DNA of 64,000 bases from Candidatus Borrarchaeum weybense (GTDB lineage Archaea > Asgardarchaeota > Sifarchaeia > Borrarchaeales > Borrarchaeaceae). A program made the translations under genes and the position numbers. Of the stretch, positions 45,278 through 54,097 are shown piece by piece. The number at the start of each line of letters is the position of its first letter. Position 1 is the stretch's first letter. The stretch lies in NCBI GenBank assembly GCA_019057385.1, contig JAHQJS010000007.1:587685-651684 (forward strand). The letters run 5' to 3'. Below the pieces are notes generated by a model. That model was not told the origin of the DNA. It saw only the letters and a list, made by a program, of their open reading frames with translations, and searched no databases.

Positions 45278-45415
45278 AGGCGTAAAATACATTTTAAGTA
45301 CAAAAGAATCAAAATTTTTCAAAGAAGTTGCTATTATGCGGTGATTTTATAGTATACTTCTTTCGAAATATAATAACTGGCATCATAGAGTCAAAAAAAA
45401 GCACTATGAAAGTTA

Positions 45416-46183
45416 GTGGATATCATGATTCATTTTAAGGAAATCTTTGAACAACATTATCCTAGTCATTGGACTGAGTTCCAAAAAATCGGAAGAAAAA
45501 TCCAAAACATCATTGACTATGATTTTGTAAACGAAGAGATTTTATGGAACGCTATGTCCATACGCGGTTCTGCATTGTCTTCTGAGGAATTTGAGAGATT
45601 AGAATTTCTCGGGGATTCGATTTTAAAAACGATTCTTGGAATCCTATTGTATAAAAGAGGCGAAGAATTTCAACCAGATAAATTAAGTGCCTTTAGGCAA
45701 AATCTAGAGAGTAATGAAAAACTTGCGCTACTTGCGGAAGAGTTAAAGTTTAATGAAATCGGATTATTATTAGAAATGAGAGAATTGAGTACAAATCAGG
45801 CTGCTGACTTCTTCGAGGCTTTAATCGGCGCAATTTATGTAGATAAAGGAAATATCGAAAATATGATTGCTCTTGTGAAGGGAATTACTCATTTTGAAAA
45901 GAGGCTCAAAGAACTTCGAAAAGCTCCATGGGAATCAAAAGATCCAAAATCTTACCTCCAGGAATGGGTTAGCAAGAAATACAGTAATGAAGTTAATATT
46001 GATTACATAAGTGTTAATGAAGGAACAAGCAATGCACCTCAATTCAAGGTCCGTGCTACTGTTAAACGAAAATTTAATGATATCATTGAAATCGAGGGAC
46101 CTTGGGTAGGTACTTTCTCAAAAAAGAAGGAAGGAGAAAAAGAAGCGGCTAAAACACTTCTTTCACAATTAGAGGAAAGTTGA
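45416..46183 (+). CDS. rnc: ribonuclease III
   Basis: A 255-residue double-strand-specific RNase. The signature ERLEFLGDSILK and the second acidic motif ADFFEALIGAIYVDKG carry the metal-binding Glu/Asp residues. A double-stranded-RNA-binding domain follows (YLQEWVSKKYSNEVNIDY, then EKEAAKTLLSQL). GTG 45416 or ATG 45425 could be the start. RNase III is rare in archaea. It lies next to mobile fragments, which suggests horizontal gain, although the base composition is like the neighbours. Confidence 0.92.
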   Translation: MDIMIHFKEIFEQHYPSHWTEFQKIGRKIQNIIDYDFVNEEILWNAMSIRGSALSSEEFERLEFLGDSILKTILGILLYKRGEEFQPDKLSAFRQNLESNEKLALLAEELKFNEIGLLLEMRELSTNQAADFFEALIGAIYVDKGNIENMIALVKGITHFEKRLKELRKAPWESKDPKSYLQEWVSKKYSNEVNIDYISVNEGTSNAPQFKVRATVKRKFNDIIEIEGPWVGTFSKKKEGEKEAAKTLLSQLEES

Positions 46184-46244
46184 TATGATAAATCCTTCTA
46201 AATTAGAAAACGAAAATAATTTTTATTACTTAGGAGATAGAAAA

Positions 46245-46460
46245 ATGCCCATTATTCATGTAAACGTCTGGAAAGGTTTCGGAAAGGAAAACGCTAAATT
46301 CGTAATCCAAAAGATAACCAAAGTCTTTGTAGATATGGGCATCCCGGCGAATGCAGTGGAAGTAATCGTGCATGAAATAGAAAAGTCGCATTGGGGCGTT
46401 GGTGGGAAGCCTGCATCAGAAGTTGAGTCGCTATCACTATCGCAGCCAGAACTGGTATAA
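46245..46460 (+). pseudogene. 4-oxalocrotonate tautomerase-like gene truncated by IS605 remnant
   Basis: From ATG 46245 (AGGAG at 46232-46236) the product begins with the catalytic Pro (PIIHVNVWKGFG). It matches the intact tautomerase at 48516-48719 up to GGKPASE. Homology stops at about 46421 and the frame continues into transposon sequence for 12 foreign residues. The last eight or so native residues are lost, so the protein may still fold. Confidence 0.75.
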
Positions 46461-46980
46461 AACGCTGCGCAAATTGGAGAAAGCCTATGTTAAGGTGACC
46501 AATATCAAGCAGGACGTTAAGAACAAACTGGTCCATTACCTCCACACCAGGTATGGGGTAGTCTGTTACCAGGATGAGCGTGTCAAGGCCTGGCAACGCC
46601 TCTGGGGAAGTAAAATCTTATCCACGGCCATCGGAGGGATCATACGCACACTTAAGGAAAAGATACATACTCCGATCCAAGTCGATAAGTGGTTTCCTTC
46701 CACCAAGACCTGTTCGCGTTGTGGGAATATCCGTGACGTAAGATTAGATGAGCGAATCTATGTCTGTCCAGTCTGTGGGTTGGTGATGGACCGAGATCAT
46801 AATTCAAGTGTTAACCTAGAGAACGAAGGGTTAACACAAGTGGTACCTACAGGACGTAGGGATGTTAAGCCTGTGGAGACTGAATCCTCTACTGTGGCAT
46901 CGTTGGAATACTTAAACCATATTCCCTATGTGACAGCAAGTTCGGTCGGCGAAGCAGGAAGCCTCACCGCTTCAGCGTGA
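46422..46980 (+). pseudogene. tnpB: TnpB C-terminal fragment
   Basis: About 185 residues with YQDERVKAWQ (RuvC-II Glu), then the zinc ribbon PSTKTCSRCGNI ... YVCPVCGLVMDRDHNSSVN that holds the last catalytic Asp. The RuvC-I Asp and N-terminal domains are missing, so the fragment cannot be an active nuclease. In this family the guide RNA overlaps the tnpB 3' end, so 46870-46990 is where the omega-RNA would be. Confidence 0.85.
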
Positions 46981-46982
46981 GG
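46962..46982 (+). repeat. IS605-type right-end hairpin
   Basis: CCTCACCGC pairs with GCGTGAGG around a short loop, with one bulged base. It covers the tnpB stop and is the typical subterminal hairpin of the right end. Confidence 0.6.
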
Positions 46983-46995
46983 TAGTTCACTAAAA

Positions 46996-47592
46996 TTCTG
47001 GAATCTTCAGGGCATATGTGATTAATTATTGTCTCTTTTTTCGATTTCTTTTATGCAACATTTTTTAAGTTCTTTAGCATAATAGATTTCCTTTATGAAG
47101 AGAGAAACGGATGGAATTCTTCCGATTAGTTCAATCGTATAAACATAAGTCTGATTAGTACATAAAGCTTAATACGATTGGATATTCCTATAAGTTGTGG
47201 GGTCTTCTTGCGGAGACATGATAAAAAAGTAGTCCAAAATGCAAAACTCTACTTCACAGACTTGATGGCCGAAGTTCGTTCAAGAAAAGCCGTGATTGAA
47301 CTTCGAGAAGATAGAATTCGCGATTAGATAACTCCAAAATAATTTATTGAAATGAAGAGGAAAATGATTTCTTGAATTTTTAAGAGAGAGAAATGCAGTA
47401 GCATCAGTTCGCGTACATTTTTTGACATATTTTTAGTTCAATAACTTTCTTTCACGCTGCTCTCGTTTAGCATCAAATAATGACATAAAGACAAAATTAA
47501 AATTAAAGATCTCAAGTTTATCGCTTCTTCACCATCAATAAAAGGAAATGTTAATATTCTTAATCGTGAAGGTAATATTGTGGGTGAAATTA
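46996..47592. other. intergenic region after the IS605 remnant
   Basis: About 600 bases without a credible gene. A 39-codon open segment (TTG 47208 to TAG 47327, FTDLMAEVRSRKAVIELRED) looks like decayed coding sequence of unknown origin. Confidence 0.35.
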
Positions 47593-47820
47593 ATGGCTGC
47601 AGCCGAAATTTCAGAAGAGTTTTGGGAAGATTTTGATTGGGTAAGGGAACACTACGGCGCATTACAAAAAAAGTATAAAGACATGTGGGTTGCTATTGCT
47701 GACAAAAAGGTCGTGGGTTATGGTAAGAATTTAAAGGAGGTAGAGGAGGAAGCGGAAAAACTGAGCGGAAGAAAGGATATTCTTACAATATACGTAGAAT
47801 CAGGGGCGGCTATCTATTAA
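47593..47820 (+). CDS. DUF5678-type small protein
   Basis: A 75-residue protein from ATG 47593 (GGTGA upstream). The pattern WVREHYGALQKKYKDMWVAI, DKKVVGYGKNLKEVEEEAEK is DUF5678. These small proteins are often next to aspartic-protease-like genes, as here (the retropepsin-like gene is 40 bases downstream). The molecular role is unknown. Confidence 0.75.
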   Translation: MAAAEISEEFWEDFDWVREHYGALQKKYKDMWVAIADKKVVGYGKNLKEVEEEAEKLSGRKDILTIYVESGAAIY

Positions 47821-47860
47821 GGTTAACATCTATTTCATCAAGCAATATGATTCAGAACTT

Positions 47861-48265
47861 TTGCGAAAACAGCCTAAGTATAATGGACTGCTCAGAATTG
47901 TCTCAACAATCATTTTAAGAACAAAATTGGGTTGGTCAAAACCAAGATTCGCAATCATTGATACGGGTGCTCATACATCAATCTTTCCACTGACTGTTTG
48001 GAGAGAGACTGATGTTGAAATTATTGGTGACTATTTTGTTCGTGGATTAGTACCAAAAGAAGAATGTATATTTCCAATAAAAATCGGCTGGATCAGTGGA
48101 ATGATAATCGATAAACTTGGTAATCGCACCACAGAATTGCGATACAGAGCATTTTTAGCGCCAACAGACGAAGTCCCCGTTATAATTGGTTTTAAAGATA
48201 TAATGGACCAATGCGAGCTATATTTTAATTCTAAAGCCCTTACAGGTTATATAGAATTAATTTAA
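47861..48265 (+). CDS. retropepsin-like aspartic protease domain protein
   Basis: A 134-residue protein with the active-site triad FAIIDTGAHTSIFPL (Asp-Thr-Gly) followed by hydrophobic strands (FLAPTDEVPVIIGFKDIMD) including the Gly-containing flap partner. It is a half-pepsin that would act as a dimer. TTG 47861 is the only in-frame start; the frame continues upstream to a stop at 47795, so a few residues may be missing. It forms a pair with the DUF5678 gene. Confidence 0.75.
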   Translation: MRKQPKYNGLLRIVSTIILRTKLGWSKPRFAIIDTGAHTSIFPLTVWRETDVEIIGDYFVRGLVPKEECIFPIKIGWISGMIIDKLGNRTTELRYRAFLAPTDEVPVIIGFKDIMDQCELYFNSKALTGYIELI

Positions 48266-48313
48266 CTTATGCAATTGGAGAAAGCATGCTAGCAGTGGGA
48301 AGTTCCCTCTCCT

Positions 48314-48325
48314 TGTGACGTCACA
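48314..48325. promoter_or_regulatory. perfect palindrome TGTGACGTCACA
   Basis: A 12-base perfect palindrome between the protease and the tautomerase genes. It is a possible dimeric-regulator site; no other copy was noticed. Confidence 0.3.
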
Positions 48326-48515
48326 TCTTGACAATAAATCAAGGTGGCGCGTCTTCCGATCATTAAATCAACTGGTGACCATTACGCTGAGTTAAAATCC
48401 CAATAAAATCGGTATTAACTATTGAGGTTTAATAATAAAAATTGATATCTTGTGTAAGTAATAGTGGATGTGTATAACCAATTCAAGAATACCTACAAAG
48501 TTAGGAGGTAGAAAA

Positions 48516-48719
48516 ATGCCGATTGTGCATGTAAACGTCTGGAAAGGTTTCGGAACGGAAAACGCCAAAATCGTAATCCAAAATATAACTAAAGTCTTTG
48601 TGGATATGGGTATCCCTGCGGAAGCAGTGGAAGTAATTGTGCATGAAATAGAAAAGTCGCATTGGGGCGTTGGTGGTGAACCTGCATCAGAAAAACTCAA
48701 AGATGTAATGATGCCCTAA
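48516..48719 (+). CDS. 4-oxalocrotonate tautomerase-like protein
   Basis: A 67-residue tautomerase starting at ATG 48516 (AGGAGG at 48502-48507), so that Pro2 becomes the N-terminal catalytic base after Met removal (PIVHVNVWKGFG). The rest, including a VEVIVHEIEKSHWGVGG segment, is typical of the small 4-OT family. It is a close paralogue of the truncated gene at 46245. The substrate is unknown; the following ATC-hydrolase-like gene may be in the same pathway. Confidence 0.85.
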   Translation: MPIVHVNVWKGFGTENAKIVIQNITKVFVDMGIPAEAVEVIVHEIEKSHWGVGGEPASEKLKDVMMP

Positions 48720-48837
48720 ATTACCAGTTATTCCGCCATAGTGCCACATGAGTGAAACGTACGAGTTGCACTAAATTAGAAAATGAAGCCGTTGTACTTG
48801 TATTCATATTAAGAAAAAGAATGAGGTGGGTAAAACT

Positions 48838-49308
48838 TTGAAATGGGCTGATGAAGAAAAATTTCTCGAAGAACAACTCGAAATTCTAGTCAGGTTGCGA
48901 AACCAATTTGGCGAAGATGTCATAGAAATTGCGCGACGCGCGCGTCTCGCCGTCCACCAGAAGCGAATGCGAGAATTATCGACACAGAATCCACCTAAAC
49001 ACCCTGCTGAAGTATTTGGTCACTCAGCGTACAGCGTCTCAGCTGCTGATCCAGGTACCATGGAGTATGACGTGTTAGAAGATTCAGAGAGCCGTTTTGC
49101 TGTCAAAATCAAGCGTTGTCGCTATGCTGACTTTTATCGAGGTCATGGTCATCCAGAGATAGGCTATGCGTTACATTGCTCTCTAGATTTTGGCGAAGCT
49201 AAGGCCTTCTGGCCAGAAATCACATTCACACGTACTAAAACGTTAATGCAAGGTGATGATCACTGTAATCATTGTTATGAATTAGTTAAACAGAATGACG
49301 GTATTTAA
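48838..49308 (+). CDS. L-2-amino-thiazoline-4-carboxylate hydrolase-like protein
   Basis: About 156 residues from TTG 48838, chosen because GAGGTGGG is eight bases upstream; GTG 48826 is the alternative. The C-terminal half is a strong match for the ATC-hydrolase family: RCRYADFYRGHGHPEIGYAL, HCSLDFGEAKAFWP, then FTRTKTLMQGDDHCNHCYE with the conserved Cys/His. Known members open the thiazoline ring in cysteine synthesis; many homologues have unknown substrates. Confidence 0.8.
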   Translation: MKWADEEKFLEEQLEILVRLRNQFGEDVIEIARRARLAVHQKRMRELSTQNPPKHPAEVFGHSAYSVSAADPGTMEYDVLEDSESRFAVKIKRCRYADFYRGHGHPEIGYALHCSLDFGEAKAFWPEITFTRTKTLMQGDDHCNHCYELVKQNDGI

Positions 49309-49843
49309 TCCAGCTAAATTAATGTAAATGAGAGGAACGTTTCATCGGAGTGTTACTTTGATTTTTGCTTGGACAACAGATTTGGATTGCTTTCTAAACC
49401 AAAAGGCTATTCTTGAATTTTTCAAAGTAAAAATTGTTTTATATGTAATAGATCTCTTCGCTGCTCTTGCAGATTCTACTGGGTTATTTAAGACGCATTT
49501 CGATCAGGGATTTGGTGTTTAATTCAATGTAGAAGGCTACAGGTGAATTGGGGAATTCATCTGGACAGATGGAGTTCTTTCATTAATAGAGAGTGAGTTT
49601 ATCGGAAAACCAACAGAAAATGCTAAAGATTGAAGAAATAAATGCTTAAAACTAATCGTGAACTTAAAGACGAACAATTCTGAATTGCTTTCAGAATTAA
49701 TAATATGTATGTGTCGAACTCGACCAAATTCTGCAATATTGGGATAAGGTTCAGGAAGACTGAATATTTTAATAATTCATTTTTAAGAGAATCTATGTGT
49801 AGAAATCGTGTAATATTAATTCTTCTGTTGTTAAAAATCCCTG
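49309..49843. other. intergenic, no convincing gene
   Basis: 535 bases between convergent genes. A 64-codon frame at 49328-49522 has no ribosome site and no recognisable pattern. Nothing else was seen. Confidence 0.35.
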
Positions 49844-50491
49844 TCAACTATTATCAAAATACTTTAAATCATTTCGCCCTAGAGCGCGAAGCATTACGTC
49901 CGGCTGAACGTAATATCGGTCTCCAAATATTTTATCACCGTAAATAGCGAGTGGATGTGTTTGAAGAATACCTACAAGTATGCCTTCTGTAAACTTGTTT
50001 TCGTCATATTGGCATATAGCTAGTACGCGATTTCCCGGGAAAAAGTAATTAAGTTTTGCCTCGTATTCTACGAGTAGTTCAATGTTTTCCCGCGATTTTA
50101 GTGCCCATGTCATCTCCCCGGTAACTCGTAGAGCATCGTAGCCGTCCGCTAGTGCTGTATCGAGATGTGCCTTGATTAAGGCAATCATTACATCTGGATC
50201 AAATGCGTCCTCTTTTGTATAGGTATCTTCACTGGTAGTAAACACTAATTGTCCTTTCTCGATCACCAAATCGACATCGACACTAATATTCTTAAGTTGG
50301 GTTTGTATTTCTTCGACACCACTTTCATCGATTATGTAGATGCACTTATGGTTGCATTCCAGCCCTTCTTTAATAAAGGGTATGACAAGGGCAAATTGTT
50401 GCTCTTTAGTTTCATAAATGTAACAGATATGAACCCCCAGTTGGATTTTTTGTCGGAGGGTATCATAAAGCGGAAATTTGTCTATCTTCAT
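49844..50491 (-). CDS. MEDS-domain sensory protein
   Basis: A 215-residue protein with the MEDS (methanogen/methylotroph DcmR sensory) pattern: GVHICYIYETKEQQFALVIPFI, KCIYIIDE, DPDVMIALIKAHLDTALADG, LRVTGEMTWAL and a final NRVLAICQYDENKF. The domain senses small molecules and is usually joined to kinases or HTH domains; here it is alone. It is transcribed away from pdxT. Partner unknown. Confidence 0.8.
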   Translation of the reverse strand: MKIDKFPLYDTLRQKIQLGVHICYIYETKEQQFALVIPFIKEGLECNHKCIYIIDESGVEEIQTQLKNISVDVDLVIEKGQLVFTTSEDTYTKEDAFDPDVMIALIKAHLDTALADGYDALRVTGEMTWALKSRENIELLVEYEAKLNYFFPGNRVLAICQYDENKFTEGILVGILQTHPLAIYGDKIFGDRYYVQPDVMLRALGRNDLKYFDNS

Positions 50492-50773
50492 TGAAATAAC
50501 CTTCTCTGGATGCCCTTACCTTTTAAGGTGGAGTAGCTGACTCTTGATATTATCCAGTTTTTTATTTGCGTCCACTTAAGAGGCCTAACTAAACGAATAA
50601 TGATCTCGAACCATCAATACTATATGTCATATTTAAATTATATCACAAAAGAGAAGATGCGATCTGAAACATTGTGGAGACGCACTTACTCCGGTGGAAT
50701 ATTTCTCTTTTCAAGGAACTCTTTTCTTGCACAATTCTAACTTTCATTTTAACCCGATATAGTTCTATGAGAA

Positions 50774-51379
50774 TCACAGTTTTCTCAGGAAATATTCGTG
50801 GAACCGGGTATCAGTTGTTAGTTCTGGGTGGAAAACCGTACCAATCATATCACCTTTTTGAACTGCGGCAATTATTGTACCCAGTTTTCCAAGAACCTCA
50901 ACATCGGGACCCACCTCTAGAATAGTAGGCGCTCGTATGAATATAACCTGAAATGGTTCACGACCCAAGCAGGGGATTTCTAAATTAGCGCCAAAGGATT
51001 CCTTCTGTCTTCCAAAGGAGTTTCTTTCAACTGTAATATCCATCAAATCAAGAGTAGTAGCGTCAATTGTGTCCACAACACGATCATAAACTTTTCGGGC
51101 CATCATTATAAGCCCTGCACATGTTCCAAATATGGGCATACCCTGTTCTACTCGAACTTTGATTGCTTGCAAGGTTTTATGAAAAGTTGCCAGTTTTCCG
51201 ATAGTTGTACTCTCTCCGCCTGGGATAATAAGCCCATCAATGCATTTCACATCTTCAACCGTCTTAACCCATGTGAGTTTGCAGTTAAGCCCTATTCGTT
51301 TTGAAGCACGTTTGGTCATGAAAACATGTTCTTCGATAGCACCTTGGAAACCAAGGATGCCAATAGATAACCTATTCAT
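50774..51379 (-). CDS. pdxT: PLP synthase glutaminase subunit PdxT
   Basis: About 201 residues from ATG 51379, which overlaps the pdxS stop (ATGA). It is a class-I glutaminase: [11 protein letters not shown] near the start, nucleophile Cys in [27 protein letters not shown], and the catalytic His-Glu in GTVFHPELT. It feeds ammonia to PdxS to make pyridoxal 5'-phosphate. All catalytic residues are present. Confidence 0.96.
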   Translation of the reverse strand: MNRLSIGILGFQGAIEEHVFMTKRASKRIGLNCKLTWVKTVEDVKCIDGLIIPGGESTTIGKLATFHKTLQAIKVRVEQGMPIFGTCAGLIMMARKVYDRVVDTIDATTLDLMDITVERNSFGRQKESFGANLEIPCLGREPFQVIFIRAPTILEVGPDVEVLGKLGTIIAAVQKGDMIGTVFHPELTTDTRFHEYFLRKL

Positions 51380-52341
51380 GTTGCCCCACGTTCCTGCATC
51401 CAAACTTTCAGGTGCTGGCTTTCCAATCCAACCATGGATTTCTTTTCATCTATCATTTTTTGAGCCTCAGCAACAGTAGATGGATCGTCAAAGAAGGTCG
51501 TTGCCAGAACGATTGCTTCCGCTCTGCTTGATGGATCTTCCGATTTGAAAATGCCCGAACCAACGAAAATGCCGTCACATCCTAGATTGATCATTAGCGC
51601 GGCATCCGCCGGAGTTGCTATGCCTCCAGCGGCAAAATTCACAACTGGCAGTCTGCCCAATCGCCCAGTCTCAGCTACTAGCTCATAGCAGGCCTTTAGA
51701 TCCCGAGCCATTCGGATCAGTTCCTGATGGTCTTCAGACTCATAACTTGCTTTTATTGCTCTTATTTCGTTATTGACGAGTCTAAGATGCTTTACTGCTT
51801 CTGCTACGTCACCTGTACCTGGTTCTCCCTTAGTTCTTATCATTGCTGCACCTTCTTCAACCCGTCGCAGCGCTTCTCCGAGGCTTCTGGCGCCATCGAC
51901 GAAGGGAGTTGTAAAGTCCCACTTCCAGATGTGACGGGTCTCATCAGCAGGTGTCAAAACCTCAGATTCGTCAATCATGTCGATGCCAACAGTTTCTAGA
52001 ATCTTTGCTTCACCTGAATGCCCAATTCGACATTTAGCCATAACAGGAATGGTTACATGATCTAATATCTCTTCGATCGCCTTAAGACTAGCAGTTCGTG
52101 CAATTCCGCCAGTTTTTCGGACATCATATGGAAGCCGATCCAAGACCATAACCGCAACTGCACCAGCATCTTCCGCGATCTGCGCTTGTTCCACATTCGT
52201 GACATCCATGATGACACCATGCTTCAACATACAGGCAAAACCACGTTTTACTAAGGTCGTACCACGAATAATTTCAAATTCCTCAAAAGTCTCACATCGT
52301 ATTCCCAATTGCTCGGAAACTGTGCTAACAAACGAGATCAT
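51376..52341 (-). CDS. pdxS: PLP synthase subunit PdxS
   Basis: A 321-residue TIM-barrel that makes PLP from ribose 5-phosphate, glyceraldehyde 3-phosphate and ammonia. [35 protein letters not shown], the [10 protein letters not shown] loop and [17 protein letters not shown] with its active-site Lys-containing strands are conserved, as is [12 protein letters not shown]. The first 25 residues differ from most homologues. It is the first gene of pdxST and is divergent from the fusion regulator at 52437. Confidence 0.97.
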   Translation of the reverse strand: MISFVSTVSEQLGIRCETFEEFEIIRGTTLVKRGFACMLKHGVIMDVTNVEQAQIAEDAGAVAVMVLDRLPYDVRKTGGIARTASLKAIEEILDHVTIPVMAKCRIGHSGEAKILETVGIDMIDESEVLTPADETRHIWKWDFTTPFVDGARSLGEALRRVEEGAAMIRTKGEPGTGDVAEAVKHLRLVNNEIRAIKASYESEDHQELIRMARDLKACYELVAETGRLGRLPVVNFAAGGIATPADAALMINLGCDGIFVGSGIFKSEDPSSRAEAIVLATTFFDDPSTVAEAQKMIDEKKSMVGLESQHLKVWMQERGAT

Positions 52342-52367
52342 ATTAACCCCGATTAAGAGGACTTGAA

Positions 52368-52420
52368 GAAGATATATATAAGTTAACCTCTAAATATAGG
52401 ATAGAACCTATATATAGATT
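52368..52420. promoter_or_regulatory. divergent promoters of pdxST and the ThrS/PadR fusion, with operator candidate
   Basis: Two TATA boxes face outward: ATATATATAAG at 52371-52381 (read on the minus strand for pdxS) and CCTATATATAG at 52407-52417 for the fusion gene. Between them ATATAGG and CCTATAT form an inverted repeat (52394-52413, six-base spacer) overlapping the second TATA box. An AACCT...TATAG motif occurs twice in direct order. A regulator bound here would block the fusion promoter. Confidence 0.6.
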
Positions 52421-52436
52421 AAAGGAAGGCGCGCCC

Positions 52437-53930
52437 ATGGTCCTAGAAAGCATGCTCAAGTGCACCCGCTGTGGAGAAAACTACAAGCAAGATAGATCCC
52501 TTCAACTATGTCAAAAATGCAAGGGCATATTGTACGTTAACTACGATTACGATTCAATTAGAAAAAAACTTACTCCACAGGACCTTCAGAAGCGTGGCCT
52601 AGGCATCTGGAAATATTCAGAAATCCTCCCCATCACAAGCCGATCAAACATAGTTTCTCTCGGAGAAGGAGGCACTTTTCTCCATAGGTGCGAAAGATTA
52701 GGCAAAAAGCTTGGCCTAACCAATCTCTTCATTAAAAATGAAACCACAAATCCTACGGGCTCCTTCATTGATCGAGGCACTGCAGTTGCGGTTTCCAAAG
52801 CTAAAGAATTTGGCGTTCGTGCCTTAGTCTGTGGCGTCACGGGCAACCTAGGTGCTTCTCTTGCAGCCTATGCCGCCAAAGCCGCGATGCGCTGTCTCGT
52901 TTATCTGTCAGGACCTATTGATCAAGGCAAACTTTATCAAATGATTGCCTTTGGAGCAACCATTAGACCTACCAAGACATCTGAAGAAGCCTTAGCAAAA
53001 GCACAAAGCATAGGGTCAAACACAATGACGGTCACACCAGCAGATCCTCTCTTTCTTGAAGGAGAAAAAACAACAGGTTTTGAAATCTGTGAACAGCTCG
53101 AATGGAAAGCACCAGATCGAATTATTGTGCCGATGGGCAATGGTGGACATCTCTCTATGATTTGGAAGGGACTTAAAGAGTTTGTCTCTTTGGGAATCCT
53201 AGAAGACCTCTCTACGACCATGATCGGTGTACAAGCTGCTGGATGTGCTCCAATAGTGCAGGCCTTTCAGAAGGGGTCAATGGAGGTATCACCATCCGAC
53301 AAAATCAACACGATAGTCAGAGATATATGCTTTAAAAATCCCTTGATGGGCGATTTAGCAGTCAAAACACTGCAAGAGTCAGAAGGGACTGCCTTGGCGG
53401 TTACTGACGAACAAATGCTGGATGCTGCACACCTTCTTGCTAAAACAGAAGGAATCTTCGCGGAACTTGCTGCCTCTTCAACCATTGCCTGTGCCAAACG
53501 ACTGGTGGAGCTGGGAAAAATTGATCCTAGCGACGTCGTTGTTTGTGTAATTACAGGAATGGGACTCAAGGATCCAATTGCCATGCAAAGATTCGTCAAG
53601 CGGGCCAAAAATTTAAAAGGATTAATCCATCCAAGTGCAGAAAGAACCTTCTCAACAAAGATAGGTGAAACAAAACAATTAATACTTGAAATCTTATCAC
53701 AGAGCGAACAATATGGCTATTTTATCTGGCGAGAACTCACCCAAAAATTTGATATCAAAATCAAAATCCCAACGGTATATCAGCATTTGGCAGATTTGGA
53801 AAAACTCGTTCTGATTAGACATACAAGAATAGCAACGATTTTTGGGAAGCCGGAAAGAAAGTATTATACTATCACAGATCGAGGTAAGGCTATGTTAAAT
53901 GCACTAAAGCAAATGAATGCGTCGATGTAG
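52437..53930 (+). CDS. threonine-synthase-like protein fused to PadR-type wHTH; catalytic Lys replaced
   Basis: A 497-residue two-part protein. Residues 1-45 are a zinc ribbon (CTRCGENY ... CQKCKG) and 46-390 the fold-type-II PLP domain of threonine synthase: TGNLGASLAAYAAKA, MGNGGHLSMIWKGLKEF and ITGMGLKDP are conserved. In the NPTGSF-x-DRG motif the Schiff-base Lys is Ile111 (ATT 52767-52769). Residues 405-497 are a PadR-like winged helix (ILEILSQSEQYGYFIWRELT, KPERKYYTITDRGKAM). It can hardly be an active enzyme; it is more likely a PLP- or amino-acid-responsive regulator. It is divergent from pdxST. Confidence 0.88.
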   Translation: MVLESMLKCTRCGENYKQDRSLQLCQKCKGILYVNYDYDSIRKKLTPQDLQKRGLGIWKYSEILPITSRSNIVSLGEGGTFLHRCERLGKKLGLTNLFIKNETTNPTGSFIDRGTAVAVSKAKEFGVRALVCGVTGNLGASLAAYAAKAAMRCLVYLSGPIDQGKLYQMIAFGATIRPTKTSEEALAKAQSIGSNTMTVTPADPLFLEGEKTTGFEICEQLEWKAPDRIIVPMGNGGHLSMIWKGLKEFVSLGILEDLSTTMIGVQAAGCAPIVQAFQKGSMEVSPSDKINTIVRDICFKNPLMGDLAVKTLQESEGTALAVTDEQMLDAAHLLAKTEGIFAELAASSTIACAKRLVELGKIDPSDVVVCVITGMGLKDPIAMQRFVKRAKNLKGLIHPSAERTFSTKIGETKQLILEILSQSEQYGYFIWRELTQKFDIKIKIPTVYQHLADLEKLVLIRHTRIATIFGKPERKYYTITDRGKAMLNALKQMNASM

Positions 53931-54097
53931 GAAATATTGGCTTATGTCATTTAATCCTTAAAAACATATTAAAAAATAAAGGGAATGGGATTCGATGCAT
54001 GATCGGCGTCTTGTCTTAACAGTTAAGGGAAGAATAATTCAATTATTGACCCTAGATAAAGCTGCTTGAGCTGTATGAGTATGTCAGAGCCTCTTTA

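Larger units (their letters stand above)
46422..46995 (+). mobile_element. IS200/IS605-type element remnant, right part
   Basis: The last part of a tnpB gene plus the right-end hairpin. The left end, any tnpA and the first half of tnpB are missing. GC content is higher than the flanks. The right end is about the TTCAC near 46990. Confidence 0.7.

Noticed and set aside
47208..47327. 39-codon frame FTDLMAEVRSRKAVIELRED
   Set aside because: It looks coding-like but has only a weak TTG start and no homologue that I recognise, so it is mentioned but not called.
49328..49522. 64-codon rightward open frame
   Set aside because: No ribosome site, no recognisable pattern, hydrophobic and random-looking composition.
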